Shown: positions 29,224 through 39,750 of the stretch, one piece after another
Layout: every line of letters begins with the position of its first letter
How positions within the stretch are numbered: the first letter of the stretch is position 1
Source: Pseudomonas chlororaphis
Lineage (GTDB): Bacteria; Pseudomonadota; Gammaproteobacteria; Pseudomonadales; Pseudomonadaceae
DNA: 64,000 nucleotides
Reading direction: 5' to 3'
Assembly: GCA_001023535.1 (NCBI GenBank)
Contig: CP011020.1
Location: forward strand, 1,519,001 to 1,583,000
Notes under the pieces: model-generated
Seen by the model: only the letters and a program-made list of their open reading frames with translations
The model's database searches: none
Told to the model about the DNA's origin: nothing
Made by a program: the position numbers and the translations under genes

Positions 29224-29508
29224 TTACCATAACCAGAAGATAGTCAACCATACGACGTTAAGTAAAGATCCAATTCCTTGGAGAAGGTTATCCTTCCCAA
29301 CCGTTTCACTTTCCAACACTTGCTTTGCAGAAAGCTTAAAGTCCGCGCCAACGTGATTTTCGGCAACTCCCCATTGCATCACAGGCATAAGCTGTTCCAC
29401 CGACAAGTGGATGCATTGCTCAAATACTACACCCTCCTTACCTGGAAAAAACCCAGCACACTGAAATTTTCCCCACTCCCCAACTTCTCTTCCATTTTCA
29501 TCACCCGC
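29224..29508 (-). pseudogene. 5'-truncated gene remnant beside the bacteriocin cluster
   Basis: One minus-strand frame is open from a stop at 29509-29511 to TAA at 29224. It encodes protein-like sequence (GREVGEWGKFQCAGFF, PGKEGVVFEQCIHLSVEQLM, MQWGVAENHVGADFKLSAKQ, and a hydrophobic end NVVWLTIFWLW). There is no ATG or GTG before residue 40, so the original start appears lost. Base composition is AT-rich compared with the flanking genes. It could be a leftover of an immunity or other bacteriocin-linked gene; no family was recognised. Confidence 0.4.
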
Positions 29509-29571
29509 CTAATCTGCTAAAGCTTTTCAGCAGACACTTAATCCCCTAAAAAACATCAACTATGCAGCTTA

Positions 29572-29808
29572 CTAAGCATGACAACTACAACTCATTTGAA
29601 AAAGAAGAACAGGATCATAAATACTTTTCCCCAATATCGTTTCTAAGCTTTCAAGCTGATACCTTGTCAAATCATAGCCCTCCCACCCTTGCTGATCAGT
29701 AGCCCAGCCCATAATCCCCCTCAGAACCTCGTCATAACCCTCGGGAACCCTCTCTTCAAAAGCGAGCAACCCAGTATTATTGTAAAAAGCTTCAACTGTG
29801 TAGAGCAT
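29572..29808 (-). CDS. small protein downstream of the bacteriocin immunity gene
   Basis: A 78-residue acidic protein starting MLYTVEAFYNNTGLLAFEER and containing GIMGWATDQQGWEGYDLTRY and LETILGKSIYDPVLLFQMSC. It is compact and immunity-protein-sized, and lies 82 bp after the E3-type immunity gene on the same strand. Similar small proteins occur near Pseudomonas bacteriocins (from recall; possibly DUF7683), but the family is not certain. The ATG at 29808 is the natural start; the ribosome-binding site is weak (GGGGCG). Confidence 0.6.
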   Translation of the reverse strand: MLYTVEAFYNNTGLLAFEERVPEGYDEVLRGIMGWATDQQGWEGYDLTRYQLESLETILGKSIYDPVLLFQMSCSCHA

Positions 29809-29890
29809 GGCCCGACGCCCCAGGTTTAATGTGAACTTGGTTTGTTTACAGCGTGTGATGCAAGCAAGCTGAACAGAGTTTAATTTATGC

Positions 29891-30145
29891 TCACCAAACA
29901 TCCCGATAATCAAATGACACTTGATAGTCGTAGCCAGACAAATCAAGAACGTGTTCAAAATGGGGTTGCAATATTGCGACCCACTCATCAATCACGTTAA
30001 AACCGCCTACATTTATATTATCCTCGACCGGAACACCGAGAGCATCCATCACCCAAGGATCATCGCCAAAATCCTTGGTGTACTCACGCCCCTCACCAAG
30101 CTCGGTTTCCTTGTCGTACCAATCCAATTTGAGTTTTAAACCCAT
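29891..30145 (-). CDS. colicin E3-type immunity protein
   Basis: An 84-residue protein closely resembling colicin E3/cloacin immunity proteins (PF03513): [60 protein letters not shown] and the ending VSFDYRDVW align along the whole length with ImmE3. It would bind the rRNase domain of the upstream toxin and block it in the producer. It starts 7 bp after the toxin stop behind GAGGGA, so the two are co-expressed. Confidence 0.95.
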   Translation of the reverse strand: MGLKLKLDWYDKETELGEGREYTKDFGDDPWVMDALGVPVEDNINVGGFNVIDEWVAILQPHFEHVLDLSGYDYQVSFDYRDVW

Positions 30146-30152
30146 CATTCCC

Positions 30153-31403
30153 TCACAAATATTTTTTGATATTACGATCTGGTTTGGGACCATCAATTTG
30201 CTCGCCCGTTAAATAATCATAGGCCCCCAAATGACTTCCATCGCTCGCACGGTATGCCTCAAGTTCGCCGTGCATGAAATCCCACTCATAAATTATTCTG
30301 CCTTTTTTATCGGCCCACCGCTCTCGAAAGCCGCCGCCTCCCTGGCGAGGAGTCTTCTTTTTAACAACTCTTAAGTCTGGGAACCCTGCAATCTCCGTCA
30401 CCTTGGGTGCGACATGGTAATCATGCCCTACGTCCGGCAACCCTTTACGCCGAACACTAAAAACTATGTACAGCGGCGAAACCCCGGAATCCGCTGGAAA
30501 CACAAGAATGAAATCCTTGTACTCCGGTGGATAAATCGGATTGACGATAATGCTGTCCGCCGCAGGAGTCGGTGGAAAGATCCAGATAGGTGGGGCCTGG
30601 GGAGCGGCCTCCAAGGCCGGTATTCCCAGCGTCGCCGAAGGATCCTGCGCTGGCGTCCAGATCAATTCGACCCCATCGCCAAAGTCCGCGACATAGAGGT
30701 CGCCGCGAACCTGGAAAGTCACCACCGGAATCATTTCCCAGTCGGGCCGCGCCTGGGTGTTGTAGCCATACCCTTTCAACGTCCCGTCGGCTCGGGTTTC
30801 GATATGCAAGCGCACACGGGTGCGAGCTTGTTCCAAGGAGCGCAATTGATCTTCGGTGTAGAGTGAGCCGTCACCCAGGCTGGTAGGCGCCAGCAAGCCC
30901 ACCAGGCCCAGCAGCGTACCCGCCGCCACAGGTGCGGAGATCGCGCCGACAGCGGCACTGGTGCCTGTACCGATTGCGCTCAATGCCGTCCCGCCCAAGG
31001 CGAACGTTCCGAAGCTGGCCGGCAACGCACCGGTGATTCTTTTCAGCGGTACGCGTCCCGACTCATCTACCTGGCGCCCACCCAGCAGCGTCACCGTGCC
31101 GTACTCTTTCACAAGCTCCGTAGGGATGTAGCCGGTTGGATTGCAGTAGTCGATAACCGCATCGGGCAACTTGCAGGATTTGGTGAATACGCAGCCTCGT
31201 ATGGCGGGAGCGTGCTCTTGGTGTAGTTGGGCCAGACGCGCCTTCATGTAAGCGTCCTGCCTGCCGAGCATGGCGTCGTGGCGTTGTTGATCGACTTCGC
31301 GCTTGGCCAGCTCGGCTGGGGTCATATCCCGCAGCCTCCTATAGCCCCAGTCGCCACCATGGCGCTCCCAGACCTGGGGCTCACCGGGTTTTCCTTTACT
31401 CAT
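30153..31403 (-). CDS. S-pyocin-type bacteriocin with colicin E3-like 16S rRNase domain
   Basis: A 416-residue toxin. The N-terminus (1-125) is charged with three Cys (71, 77, 87); 128-173 is a Gly/Ala-rich hydrophobic stretch; about 195-325 is an S-type pyocin domain ([19 protein letters not shown]). The C-terminal 90 residues match the colicin E3 ribonuclease that cuts 16S rRNA in the decoding centre. Asp375, His378, Glu382 and Arg410 sit at the same spacing as colicin E3 Asp510, His513, Glu517 and Arg545. At 416 residues it lacks the long receptor-binding region of classical S pyocins, so its delivery route is unclear. Cognate immunity follows directly. Confidence 0.93.
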   Translation of the reverse strand: MSKGKPGEPQVWERHGGDWGYRRLRDMTPAELAKREVDQQRHDAMLGRQDAYMKARLAQLHQEHAPAIRGCVFTKSCKLPDAVIDYCNPTGYIPTELVKEYGTVTLLGGRQVDESGRVPLKRITGALPASFGTFALGGTALSAIGTGTSAAVGAISAPVAAGTLLGLVGLLAPTSLGDGSLYTEDQLRSLEQARTRVRLHIETRADGTLKGYGYNTQARPDWEMIPVVTFQVRGDLYVADFGDGVELIWTPAQDPSATLGIPALEAAPQAPPIWIFPPTPAADSIIVNPIYPPEYKDFILVFPADSGVSPLYIVFSVRRKGLPDVGHDYHVAPKVTEIAGFPDLRVVKKKTPRQGGGGFRERWADKKGRIIYEWDFMHGELEAYRASDGSHLGAYDYLTGEQIDGPKPDRNIKKYL

Positions 31404-31774
31404 CGTTCGTCCTTGCCCGGCCGTATCTACCCGGATTTGAAAGGGTGTGACGAACCTTACCGAGCAACCGAGAGAACGCTTAGCAGACGCTTCCTAGACT
31501 GTTGTGGGATCGTTCCTCCTTATTGCAATGAACAGCAATTTGACGGCCGTGCTGCCTCAGCCTGCGGGACAAAGCGGCGACTCGAGAATAGGTCGGGGGC
31601 AGAAACGCTACTGGAGATACCGCGTGAGGGGCCTTCCGCCTCGCCATGAGGCGTTACAAGTTCGGGCATTTTGATGCTTCGCTCCCGTTCCGTTTGCGCG
31701 TTAAGGTCGCCGTCTACATACGTTGCGTCGGGCCAGGAAGCTTGGCGCCCAGAACTCTGTTCAAGGACTGAACC
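31404..31774. other. divergent intergenic region between bacteriocin and subtilase genes
   Basis: 371 bp containing the promoters for both divergent genes. AAGGACG precedes the bacteriocin ATG and AAGGAC precedes the subtilase ATG. No LexA-type CTG...CAG palindrome or clear P-box was found by eye. Open frames here have no support. Confidence 0.5.
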
Positions 31775-32839
31775 ATGCCACATCCATCTACCGCATTACG
31801 CGCGCTCATGCTTGCGTCGGCCTCGCTGTTGGCCGGTTGCCTGACCCCTCCCGAACGATCTGGCGCTGAGCCGACCACGTTCGAAACACCGGAATATTTC
31901 GCCCAACAAGGCTTGGCAGTGGTAAAGGCCTCGGCTTTATACGCCCGCGGCGGCACCGGCCAGGACGTCGTGGTGGCGCTGGTCGACTCGGGGCTCAACA
32001 CCCAACTGAAGGAGTTCGAAGGCAGGCTGGCCGACCCCGGGTTCGACTATGTCGAGGGGCGCGCCGGCACGCTTGACCGAGTCGGCCACGGCACGCAAAT
32101 GGCCGGCATCCTCGCCGCCAACAAGGATGGCCAAGGCATGCATGGCATCGCCTTCAATGCCCGGTTGGTACCCTTTCGTTTCGGCGACGACAACGAGCCG
32201 TTTTTCTTCGATAACAACATTGCCCAATCCTGGCAAAGCGGATTCGACAAAGGTGCTCGCCTGTTCAACAACTCCTGGGCCAATGCCATCCCGGCAACCG
32301 AAATCACTGAGGCACGCTACAACCAGGTGATGCCCGACGCCTTGGCGGTCGCCCGGAAACTGGTATCCGACGGTGCCGTATTTATCTTCCCGACGGGTAA
32401 CGAACTCAAGCGTGAGCCCCTTGCCGAACCTGGATTGCCGCGGGCGCTCCCCGAACTGGAGAAGGGTTGGATCGCGGTCGTTGCATTGAAAAACGACGGC
32501 AGTGCCATCAATGGAAAATCCAACTATTGCGGCGTTGCAGCCGCCTGGTGCATCGCGGTCCCCGGCGGCGACACAGGCGCAGAGGCCGGGCTGCTCACCG
32601 TAGGCAAGGACGGTCGCTACGTGCAAACCGCCGGCACATCGCCGGCCGCCGCCTTAGTCAGTGGCGCGCTCGCGGCGCTACAAAGCCTGTATCCAGCACT
32701 CAGCCCGCAACAAGTCCGTGAACACCTCCTGGCGACGGCCAACCGCTCGGGTATCTATGCCAACAGCGAAGCCTATGGCAGAGGGTTGATGGACCTTGAG
32801 GCAGCCTCGTTACGCCGGCCTGAACACATGACGGACTGA
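31775..32839 (+). CDS. lipoprotein subtilisin-like (S8) serine protease without autotransporter barrel
   Basis: A 354-residue S8-family protease. The lipoprotein signal ends LLAGC with Cys22, so it should be lipid-anchored. The catalytic triad is intact: Asp71 (VALVDSGL), His105 (GHGTQMAG) and Ser289 (AGTSPAAA), with oxyanion Asn209 (PTGNE). It resembles the passenger domain of autotransporter subtilases (NalP/EprS type) up to GRGLMDLEAA, but then stops after about 15 residues, with no beta-barrel. It may be a truncated autotransporter or a stand-alone lipoprotein protease. A small lipoprotein gene follows. Confidence 0.88.
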   Translation: MPHPSTALRALMLASASLLAGCLTPPERSGAEPTTFETPEYFAQQGLAVVKASALYARGGTGQDVVVALVDSGLNTQLKEFEGRLADPGFDYVEGRAGTLDRVGHGTQMAGILAANKDGQGMHGIAFNARLVPFRFGDDNEPFFFDNNIAQSWQSGFDKGARLFNNSWANAIPATEITEARYNQVMPDALAVARKLVSDGAVFIFPTGNELKREPLAEPGLPRALPELEKGWIAVVALKNDGSAINGKSNYCGVAAAWCIAVPGGDTGAEAGLLTVGKDGRYVQTAGTSPAAALVSGALAALQSLYPALSPQQVREHLLATANRSGIYANSEAYGRGLMDLEAASLRRPEHMTD

Positions 32840-32923
32840 ACAAAAACCTAGCAAACACATTGCACCGAAACCGCCAACGGCAAGACGCCTGCGGCTCGCA
32901 AACTTGGAAAAAAGGGAATGACC

Positions 32924-33052
32924 ATGTCGTACAAACTCGCCTTACCCACCACCTTGATCCTGTCCCTGCTACTGGGCGGATGCATGGAAATCCCAGAAGA
33001 GCCGCCCATTCTGGCTATCGAAACCCCAGTAGCTGGACCTGCAACATCCTGA
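32924..33052 (+). CDS. small lipoprotein of 42 residues
   Basis: Reads MSYKLALPTTLILSLLLGGC then a short Pro/Glu-rich tail (MEIPEEPPILAIETPVAGPA). The lipobox LGGC at Cys20 is clear. AGGGAATG lies 7 bases upstream of this ATG; an ATG two codons earlier is too close to the same site. It sits 84 bp downstream of the subtilase in the same direction and may be co-transcribed. No homologue was recognised. Confidence 0.65.
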   Translation: MSYKLALPTTLILSLLLGGCMEIPEEPPILAIETPVAGPATS

Positions 33053-33184
33053 CAGTCTGATTAACTTTTCCAGGATGCTCGAAAGTCGGTGAAGGCTTTA
33101 TCGCAGCGGTTTCCTGGGACTGTCCAGGCGCGAGCAGGAAACCATGGCGCCCGCCTTTCACTTCTCGAACAAATCACCCCCATG

Positions 33185-33213
33185 AAAAAACCGCCCCGAA
33201 GGGCGGTTTTTTT
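33185..33213. terminator. intrinsic terminator of pckA, bidirectional
   Basis: AAAAAACCGCCC pairs with GGGCGGTTTTTT around a CGAA tetraloop, with T-runs on both strands. It lies 15 bp after the pckA stop and also downstream of the small lipoprotein gene. Confidence 0.92.
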
Positions 33214-33227
33214 ACGCTGTCCGAGCC

Positions 33228-34832
<1,605 letters not shown>

Positions 34833-34950
34833 CTACTACCCGAAAAAAGTGGGCCGGATTATGCCAGAAATGCCCAAAAAGAGTAGGGCCCTCCCGTCAG
34901 TACGGCGTAAATCCGGCGTTTGCCAGGAGATTTACCTGCGCTGAACCGTT

Positions 34951-35853
34951 TTAGTGACGAGTATCTGACGGTGTGTCGACACCCGCACCGGCGAACAATT
35001 GAGCAATGTCCGCCGCGTCGAACAGGTAGCGCTCGTTGCAGAACTGGCAATCGATTTCGATGGCGCCACCGTGCTCGATCACCAACTGCTGCGCATCTTC
35101 CAGACCCAGACTGACCAGCGCATTGCCGGAACGTTCACGGGAGCAACTGCATTGGAAGCGCAACGGCTGGCCGTCGAACAGGCGCACGGCCTCTTCGTGG
35201 TAAAGGCGATGAAGCACGGTTTCGTTGTCCAGGCCGAGCAGTTCATCGGCGCTCAAGGTGCTGGCCAGCGCGGTGATGTGCTGCCAGCTGGCGTCGCGTT
35301 CCTCGGGGTCACGAATGCGGTCGGCAGGCAATTGTTGCAGCAGCAGGCCGCGGGCACGCCGCCCGTCGGCGTACAACCAGAAACGGGTGTTGGTCTGCTG
35401 GGACATGACGAAGTAGTTGGTGAAGCATTCGGCCAGGGTCGCGCCGTCGAGATCGACAATACCTTGGTAGCGCTTGCCCTGGGTCGGATCGACCGTGAGG
35501 GCCAGCACGCCATTGGGCATCAGGTCGGCCAGGGTCGCGTCGGGCGCGATCTGCTCGGCGTCATAGCGCGCCAGGCCGCGGATCTCGCGTTCACTGGAAC
35601 ACTCGATCATCAGCAGCGGCACAGGGCCTTCGGAACGGGCCTGGAGAATCAGCAGGCCATCGAACTTCAGGGTGCCGACCAGCAACGCCGCCGCTGCCAT
35701 CAGTTCGCCGAGCAGTTGCGCGACCGGCTCTGGATAGGGGTGCTTGGCAAGGACTTCGGCGTAGCTACGCTCCAACGCCACCAGCTCGCCGCGGGCGTCG
35801 CTGTCATCGAAGATGAAACGTTGGGTGTAATCGGTGTCCGGTAAATCAGTCAT
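34951..35853 (-). CDS. hslO: Hsp33 redox-regulated chaperone
   Basis: A 300-residue Hsp33. The zinc-binding redox switch at the C-terminus has the four cysteines in FQCSCSRER and [10 protein letters not shown] (CxC...CxxC), which form disulfides under oxidative stress and activate holdase activity. The ATG at 35853 begins [17 protein letters not shown], as in relatives; a start nine codons upstream is less likely. It is flanked by hslR and pckA in the same direction. Confidence 0.96.
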   Translation of the reverse strand: MTDLPDTDYTQRFIFDDSDARGELVALERSYAEVLAKHPYPEPVAQLLGELMAAAALLVGTLKFDGLLILQARSEGPVPLLMIECSSEREIRGLARYDAEQIAPDATLADLMPNGVLALTVDPTQGKRYQGIVDLDGATLAECFTNYFVMSQQTNTRFWLYADGRRARGLLLQQLPADRIRDPEERDASWQHITALASTLSADELLGLDNETVLHRLYHEEAVRLFDGQPLRFQCSCSRERSGNALVSLGLEDAQQLVIEHGGAIEIDCQFCNERYLFDAADIAQLFAGAGVDTPSDTRH

Positions 35854-35976
35854 AGAGTCTGGTATCTGAGGTGATGACAATGGATGACAGGCATTTTATG
35901 GGCAATCAGGGTGGGTTCCAAGCAAGGTGAGGACCTGGCTGACGGGAAGAGGTCGGCGCAATCGCTGATAAGCATC

Positions 35977-36132
35977 GTGGCGAGGAAGCTTGCTCCCGCT
36001 CCTGTGGCGAGGGGATTTATCCCCGCTGGGCTGCGTAGCAGCCCCAAAAATGGAACAAGCGCAAACAGGCAAACAGACGAAAAATGTAACGGACTGCTGC
36101 GCAGTCCAACGGGGATAAATCCCCTCGCCACA
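35977..36132. repeat. compound REP-like element
   Basis: A half element (gtggcgaggaagcttgctcc) at 35977 is followed by a full pair from 36003: GTGGCGAGGGGATTTATCCC and GGGATAAATCCCCTCGCCAC, with inner stems ctgcgtagcag and actgctgcgcagt. It lies between hslO and hslR, so it is within a co-directional cluster. Confidence 0.8.
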
Positions 36133-36175
36133 ATCTGCACTCCATTCGCATCACTGATTGGCACCCCACCAGTGC

Positions 36176-36580
36176 TTACTCGCTATTGTCGCCCCGAAAC
36201 TTGAACAGGTCCCGACGCTGCTTCTTGCTTGGCTTGCCATCGGTGCTGACACCCAGGGCCCCCGCCTTGCGTTGCGCAGCCGCGGCTTCGCGCTTGGCGA
36301 TGCTCGCTTCGGTTTCGTGATACAGCGCCTGGGCCTCCGGTGCCCCGCGACGCACGATCGACAGGGCTTCGACCACCACGGTTTTCTCATCGAACCCGGT
36401 GCGGATGACAAATTCATCGCCGACACGCGGTTCCTTGCCCGGCTTGCAACGCTCCCCGCGGTGATGGACCTTTCCGCTTTCGATGGCGGCCTTGGCGAGC
36501 GCGCGCGTCTTGTAGAAACGCGCCGCCCACAACCATTTATCGAGACGGACCTTGTCGTCCTCTTCCTTTTTTTGTGCCAC
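36176..36580 (-). CDS. hslR: heat shock protein 15, S4-domain RNA-binding
   Basis: A 134-residue protein with an N-terminal S4 RNA-binding domain (RLDKWLWAARFYKTRALAKA near 12-31) and a Lys/Arg-rich helical tail (KPSKKQRRDLFKFRG). Hsp15 binds 50S subunits carrying a stalled nascent chain and helps recycle them. It is upstream of hslO, as is common. Confidence 0.95.
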   Translation of the reverse strand: MAQKKEEDDKVRLDKWLWAARFYKTRALAKAAIESGKVHHRGERCKPGKEPRVGDEFVIRTGFDEKTVVVEALSIVRRGAPEAQALYHETEASIAKREAAAAQRKAGALGVSTDGKPSKKQRRDLFKFRGDNSE

Positions 36581-36806
36581 TGCAATTCCTCTCCACTGCC
36601 AATGGTCAGAACTGTACTACCGTTTTTGACGGGCGCACGAATCCGGCCCGACGGATAGAATGCTGCCAGACCGCTCCATCGGACGGGATGTATAAATCGG
36701 TGAGCGCGCAGGCGGGTAGATAACTGTCGCCATTTTGTGATTATTCTGCGTGAATACCGCGATTCGCGGAGTCCACGATTCGATGTACTGACCGCAGGTT
36801 GTTTTA

Positions 36807-37289
36807 TTGAAGACTTTTGACCATTTGACCGTCGTCGGTCTGCGCGAGTGGGTCGCGCTCCCGGATCTGGGAGTCGCGGGCCTTCGGGCAAAAATCGACA
36901 CCGGTGCCAGCACCTCCAGCCTGCACGCCACGGACATCGAACCGTTCGAGCGCGATGGCGAGAAGTGGGTGCGTTTCACCGCACACCTCGGCACGGTGGT
37001 GCAGTTGCGCCATCGCCGCTGCGAAGCCCCGCTGGTGGCGCGCAAGACCATCAAGAGTTCCAACGGCCACGCCCAGGTCCGCTACGTGATCAGCACCACG
37101 TTGGCGCTGGGTGATCGGGTCTGGCGGGTCGAGTTCACCCTGGCCTGCCGCAAATCCATGCGCTATCGCCTGCTGCTGGGTTCCAAAGCCTTGATCGACG
37201 GCCAGTTGGTGGTCAATCCAGGTACCAAATACGTTCAAGACAAGCCGGCATTCCCGGTGTCCACTACCTCTGCCACAGGTGTTGCATGA
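36807..37289 (+). CDS. rimB: RimB retropepsin-like protease
   Basis: A 160-residue protein of the putative ATP-dependent zinc protease family (PF05618), with the retropepsin-like catalytic motif [13 protein letters not shown] near 29-41. In P. fluorescens, RimB acts with RimK to control glutamation of ribosomal protein S6. The frame has only a TTG start at 36807 with a weak GCAGG site; no ATG is available. It overlaps rimK by ATGA. The small rimA gene described upstream of rimBK in other strains was not found here. Confidence 0.85.
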   Translation: MKTFDHLTVVGLREWVALPDLGVAGLRAKIDTGASTSSLHATDIEPFERDGEKWVRFTAHLGTVVQLRHRRCEAPLVARKTIKSSNGHAQVRYVISTTLALGDRVWRVEFTLACRKSMRYRLLLGSKALIDGQLVVNPGTKYVQDKPAFPVSTTSATGVA

Positions 37290-38191
37290 AGATCGCTGTG
37301 CTGTCGCGTAATCCGCGTCTGTATTCCACTCGCCGCCTGGTTGAAGCCGGCACCGAACGTGGCCATGAAATGGTGGTGATCGACACCCTGCGCGCCTACA
37401 TGAACATCGCCAGCCACAAGCCGCAGATCCATTACCGCGGCAAGCCGCTGGAAGGCTTCGATGCGGTGATCCCGCGCATCGGTGCCTCGGTGACCTTCTA
37501 TGGCTGCGCGGTGTTGCGCCAGTTCGAAATGATGGGGGTGTATCCCCTGAATGAATCGGTGGCCATCGCCCGGTCCCGGGACAAATTGCGCTCGCTGCAA
37601 CTACTGTCGCGGCGCGGTATCGGCTTGCCGGTGACCGGCTTTGCACACTCCCCCGATGACATTCCCGACCTGATCGCGATGGTCAACGGTGCGCCGCTGG
37701 TGATCAAGGTGCTGGAAGGCACCCAGGGCATCGGCGTGGTGCTGTGTGAAACCGCGACGGCGGCGGAGTCGGTGATCGAGGCATTCATGGGCCTGAAGCA
37801 GAACATCATGGTGCAGGAGTACATCAAGGAAGCCGGCGGCGCGGACATCCGCTGCTTCGTGGTCGGCGACAAGGTGATCGCCTCGATGAAGCGCCAGGCC
37901 AGGCCCGGGGAGTTCCGCTCCAACCTGCATCGCGGCGGCAGCGCGAGCCTGATCAAGATCACCCCGGAAGAACGCATGACCGCCCTGCGCGCCGCCAAGG
38001 TCATGGGCCTGGCTGTCGCGGGCGTGGACATCCTGCGCTCCAATCACGGGCCGCTGGTGATGGAGGTCAATTCCTCGCCGGGCCTGGAAGGGATCGAGAC
38101 GACCACGGGCAAGAACGTGGCCGGCATCATCATCGAGCATCTGGAAAAGAATGGCGGGCCGAACATGACCCGCACCAAGGGCAAGGGTTAA
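37286..38191 (+). CDS. rimK: ribosomal protein S6 glutamate ligase RimK
   Basis: A 301-residue ATP-grasp ligase that adds glutamates to the C-terminus of S6. ATP-grasp features are the lysine in [14 protein letters not shown] near 139-152, [20 protein letters not shown] near 176-195, and the metal-binding [14 protein letters not shown] near 259-272. It is translationally coupled to rimB. In P. fluorescens RimK alters ribosome function and rhizosphere adaptation. Confidence 0.95.
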   Translation: MKIAVLSRNPRLYSTRRLVEAGTERGHEMVVIDTLRAYMNIASHKPQIHYRGKPLEGFDAVIPRIGASVTFYGCAVLRQFEMMGVYPLNESVAIARSRDKLRSLQLLSRRGIGLPVTGFAHSPDDIPDLIAMVNGAPLVIKVLEGTQGIGVVLCETATAAESVIEAFMGLKQNIMVQEYIKEAGGADIRCFVVGDKVIASMKRQARPGEFRSNLHRGGSASLIKITPEERMTALRAAKVMGLAVAGVDILRSNHGPLVMEVNSSPGLEGIETTTGKNVAGIIIEHLEKNGGPNMTRTKGKG

Positions 38192-38206
38192 CTCAACACA
38201 AAACCC

Positions 38207-38295
38207 TGTGGGAGCGAGCTTGCTCGCGATGGCGTCGGCTCAGCCACGTTGATGTTGACTGAAACACCGTCATCGCGAGCAAGCTCGCTCCCACA
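38207..38295. repeat. REP pair (tgggagcgagcttgctcgcg type)
   Basis: Arms TGTGGGAGCGAGCTTGCTCG and CGAGCAAGCTCGCTCCCACA around a 48-base centre, between the convergent rimK and envZ genes. Each arm also forms its own internal hairpin. Confidence 0.85.
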
Positions 38296-38323
38296 AGCTA
38301 TCTGTCTTACTTGAGAGAGATGG

Positions 38324-39637
38324 CTATACCGCATCCCGAGGCAGCATCAAGCCCAACGGCAAGCGCACCCGTGCTTCCAACCCACCGCCGGCGCGATTGC
38401 GCAGCTCGACGTTGCCGCCATGCATCGAGGCGATACGCTTGACGATGGCCAGGCCCAGGCCCGTGCCCTTGCCACCGCGGGCGCGGTCACCACGGGTGAA
38501 GGGGTTGAAAATGGCTTCCAACTCCGACGGATCGATGCCGGCGCCACGGTCCATGACGCTCAGCACCACGTAAGGCGCATTGGTGTCGCCAGAGACATAC
38601 GCCGCCACTTCGACGCCGGTGCCGGCATGGTTCAGGGCATTGCCGATCAGGTTGTTCAGCAGCCGCTTCATCGATACCCGGCGCAGCGGGAACGGCTGGA
38701 TCGGCTCCAGGCGCAGATGCACCTTCTCATCGGCCTGGTTATAGGGAGCGGCGACTTCGCGCACCAGCTCGGTCAGGTCCACCTCTTCCACCGACTCGTC
38801 CCGACCGTCGCGAATGAACGCCAGGAACTGGTCGAGAATCGCGTCCATGTCCTCGATGTCGCGGACCATTTCATCGGTCAGGTCGGTGTGCTCGCCCATC
38901 AGCTCCAGGGACAGCCGCAGCCGGGTCAACGGCGTGCGCAGGTCGTGGGAGACGCCGGCGAGCATCAGTTCGCGCTCGCGCCCGGCCTGCTCGACATCCT
39001 CGGCCATCTGGTTGAACGCCCGGTAGACCTCGGTCATTTCGCTGGGCGTGTCGCTGATGGGCAGTCGTACGCTGCGACCCTGGCCCAGTTGGCGCGCCGC
39101 GTAGACCAGGCGCTTCAACGGCTGGTTGAGCTGGCTGACGAAAATCCAGGCCGAGGCCGTCGACAGCAGGCCGATGGCCAGGAACCAGCCAAGAACGTTC
39201 CAGATCTTCTGGCCGCGTAGCGGATGCGGGTACAGCGGCACTTTCAGCCAGCCATCCCCCAGGCTCGGAGCGCGCACCCACAGCGCCGGAGGCGAGTGCA
39301 TGCGCAAGCGGACCTCGGTATCGGCGCCCAGCTCAGCCTGCATCTGGCGCTGGTAGATCTCGCTGTAGGGCCAATGCTGTTCGCCCTCCGGCACACCGGC
39401 ACCGACGACACGGATCAGCGTCGCCGCTTCAGCGATCTTGGTTCGATTGGTCTCGTCCGCCGCCCAATAGGCCCGCAGGGTCAAGGCCACGCCGTGACTG
39501 TACTGCCGGTCCACCAGAACGTCTTCGTTCATCAACAGGTACACCAGCGTCAGCGCCTTGGAGAAGAGCACGACGATGAGCACCAGCCAGAGGGTGCGGG
39601 AAAAGAAACTCTGGGGGAACCAAACGGGGGTTTTCAT
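38324..39637 (-). CDS. envZ: osmosensing histidine kinase EnvZ
   Basis: A 437-residue sensor kinase. TM1 is at about 15-36, a roughly 110-residue periplasmic domain follows, then TM2 at about 148-169, HAMP, the phospho-acceptor His231 in GVSHDLRTPLTRL, and ATPase motifs DRGAGIDPSE and GKGTGLGLAIVKR. It phosphorylates OmpR, whose gene lies upstream on the same strand across a 113-bp gap, as in other pseudomonads. The start codon is ATG at 39637. Confidence 0.93.
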   Translation of the reverse strand: MKTPVWFPQSFFSRTLWLVLIVVLFSKALTLVYLLMNEDVLVDRQYSHGVALTLRAYWAADETNRTKIAEAATLIRVVGAGVPEGEQHWPYSEIYQRQMQAELGADTEVRLRMHSPPALWVRAPSLGDGWLKVPLYPHPLRGQKIWNVLGWFLAIGLLSTASAWIFVSQLNQPLKRLVYAARQLGQGRSVRLPISDTPSEMTEVYRAFNQMAEDVEQAGRERELMLAGVSHDLRTPLTRLRLSLELMGEHTDLTDEMVRDIEDMDAILDQFLAFIRDGRDESVEEVDLTELVREVAAPYNQADEKVHLRLEPIQPFPLRRVSMKRLLNNLIGNALNHAGTGVEVAAYVSGDTNAPYVVLSVMDRGAGIDPSELEAIFNPFTRGDRARGGKGTGLGLAIVKRIASMHGGNVELRNRAGGGLEARVRLPLGLMLPRDAV

Positions 39638-39750
39638 GAATAACCGCTACACACTTGCAGGAGCGAGCGATGCTCGCACAATGACGGACCGCGAGTCGCC
39701 TGGAAGAATACATTCAACCCGCCAGGCCACCCGCTCCTACAAATCGCCGA

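Noticed and set aside
29278..29520. 80-codon plus-strand frame in the AT-rich island
   Set aside because: The minus-strand frame over the same DNA has much more protein-like sequence and agrees with the direction of the bacteriocin genes.
29400..29520. Apparent frameshift at a run of six As in the gene remnant
   Set aside because: Translation in the downstream frame stays open back to 29508, so no frameshift is needed; the remnant simply lacks a start codon.
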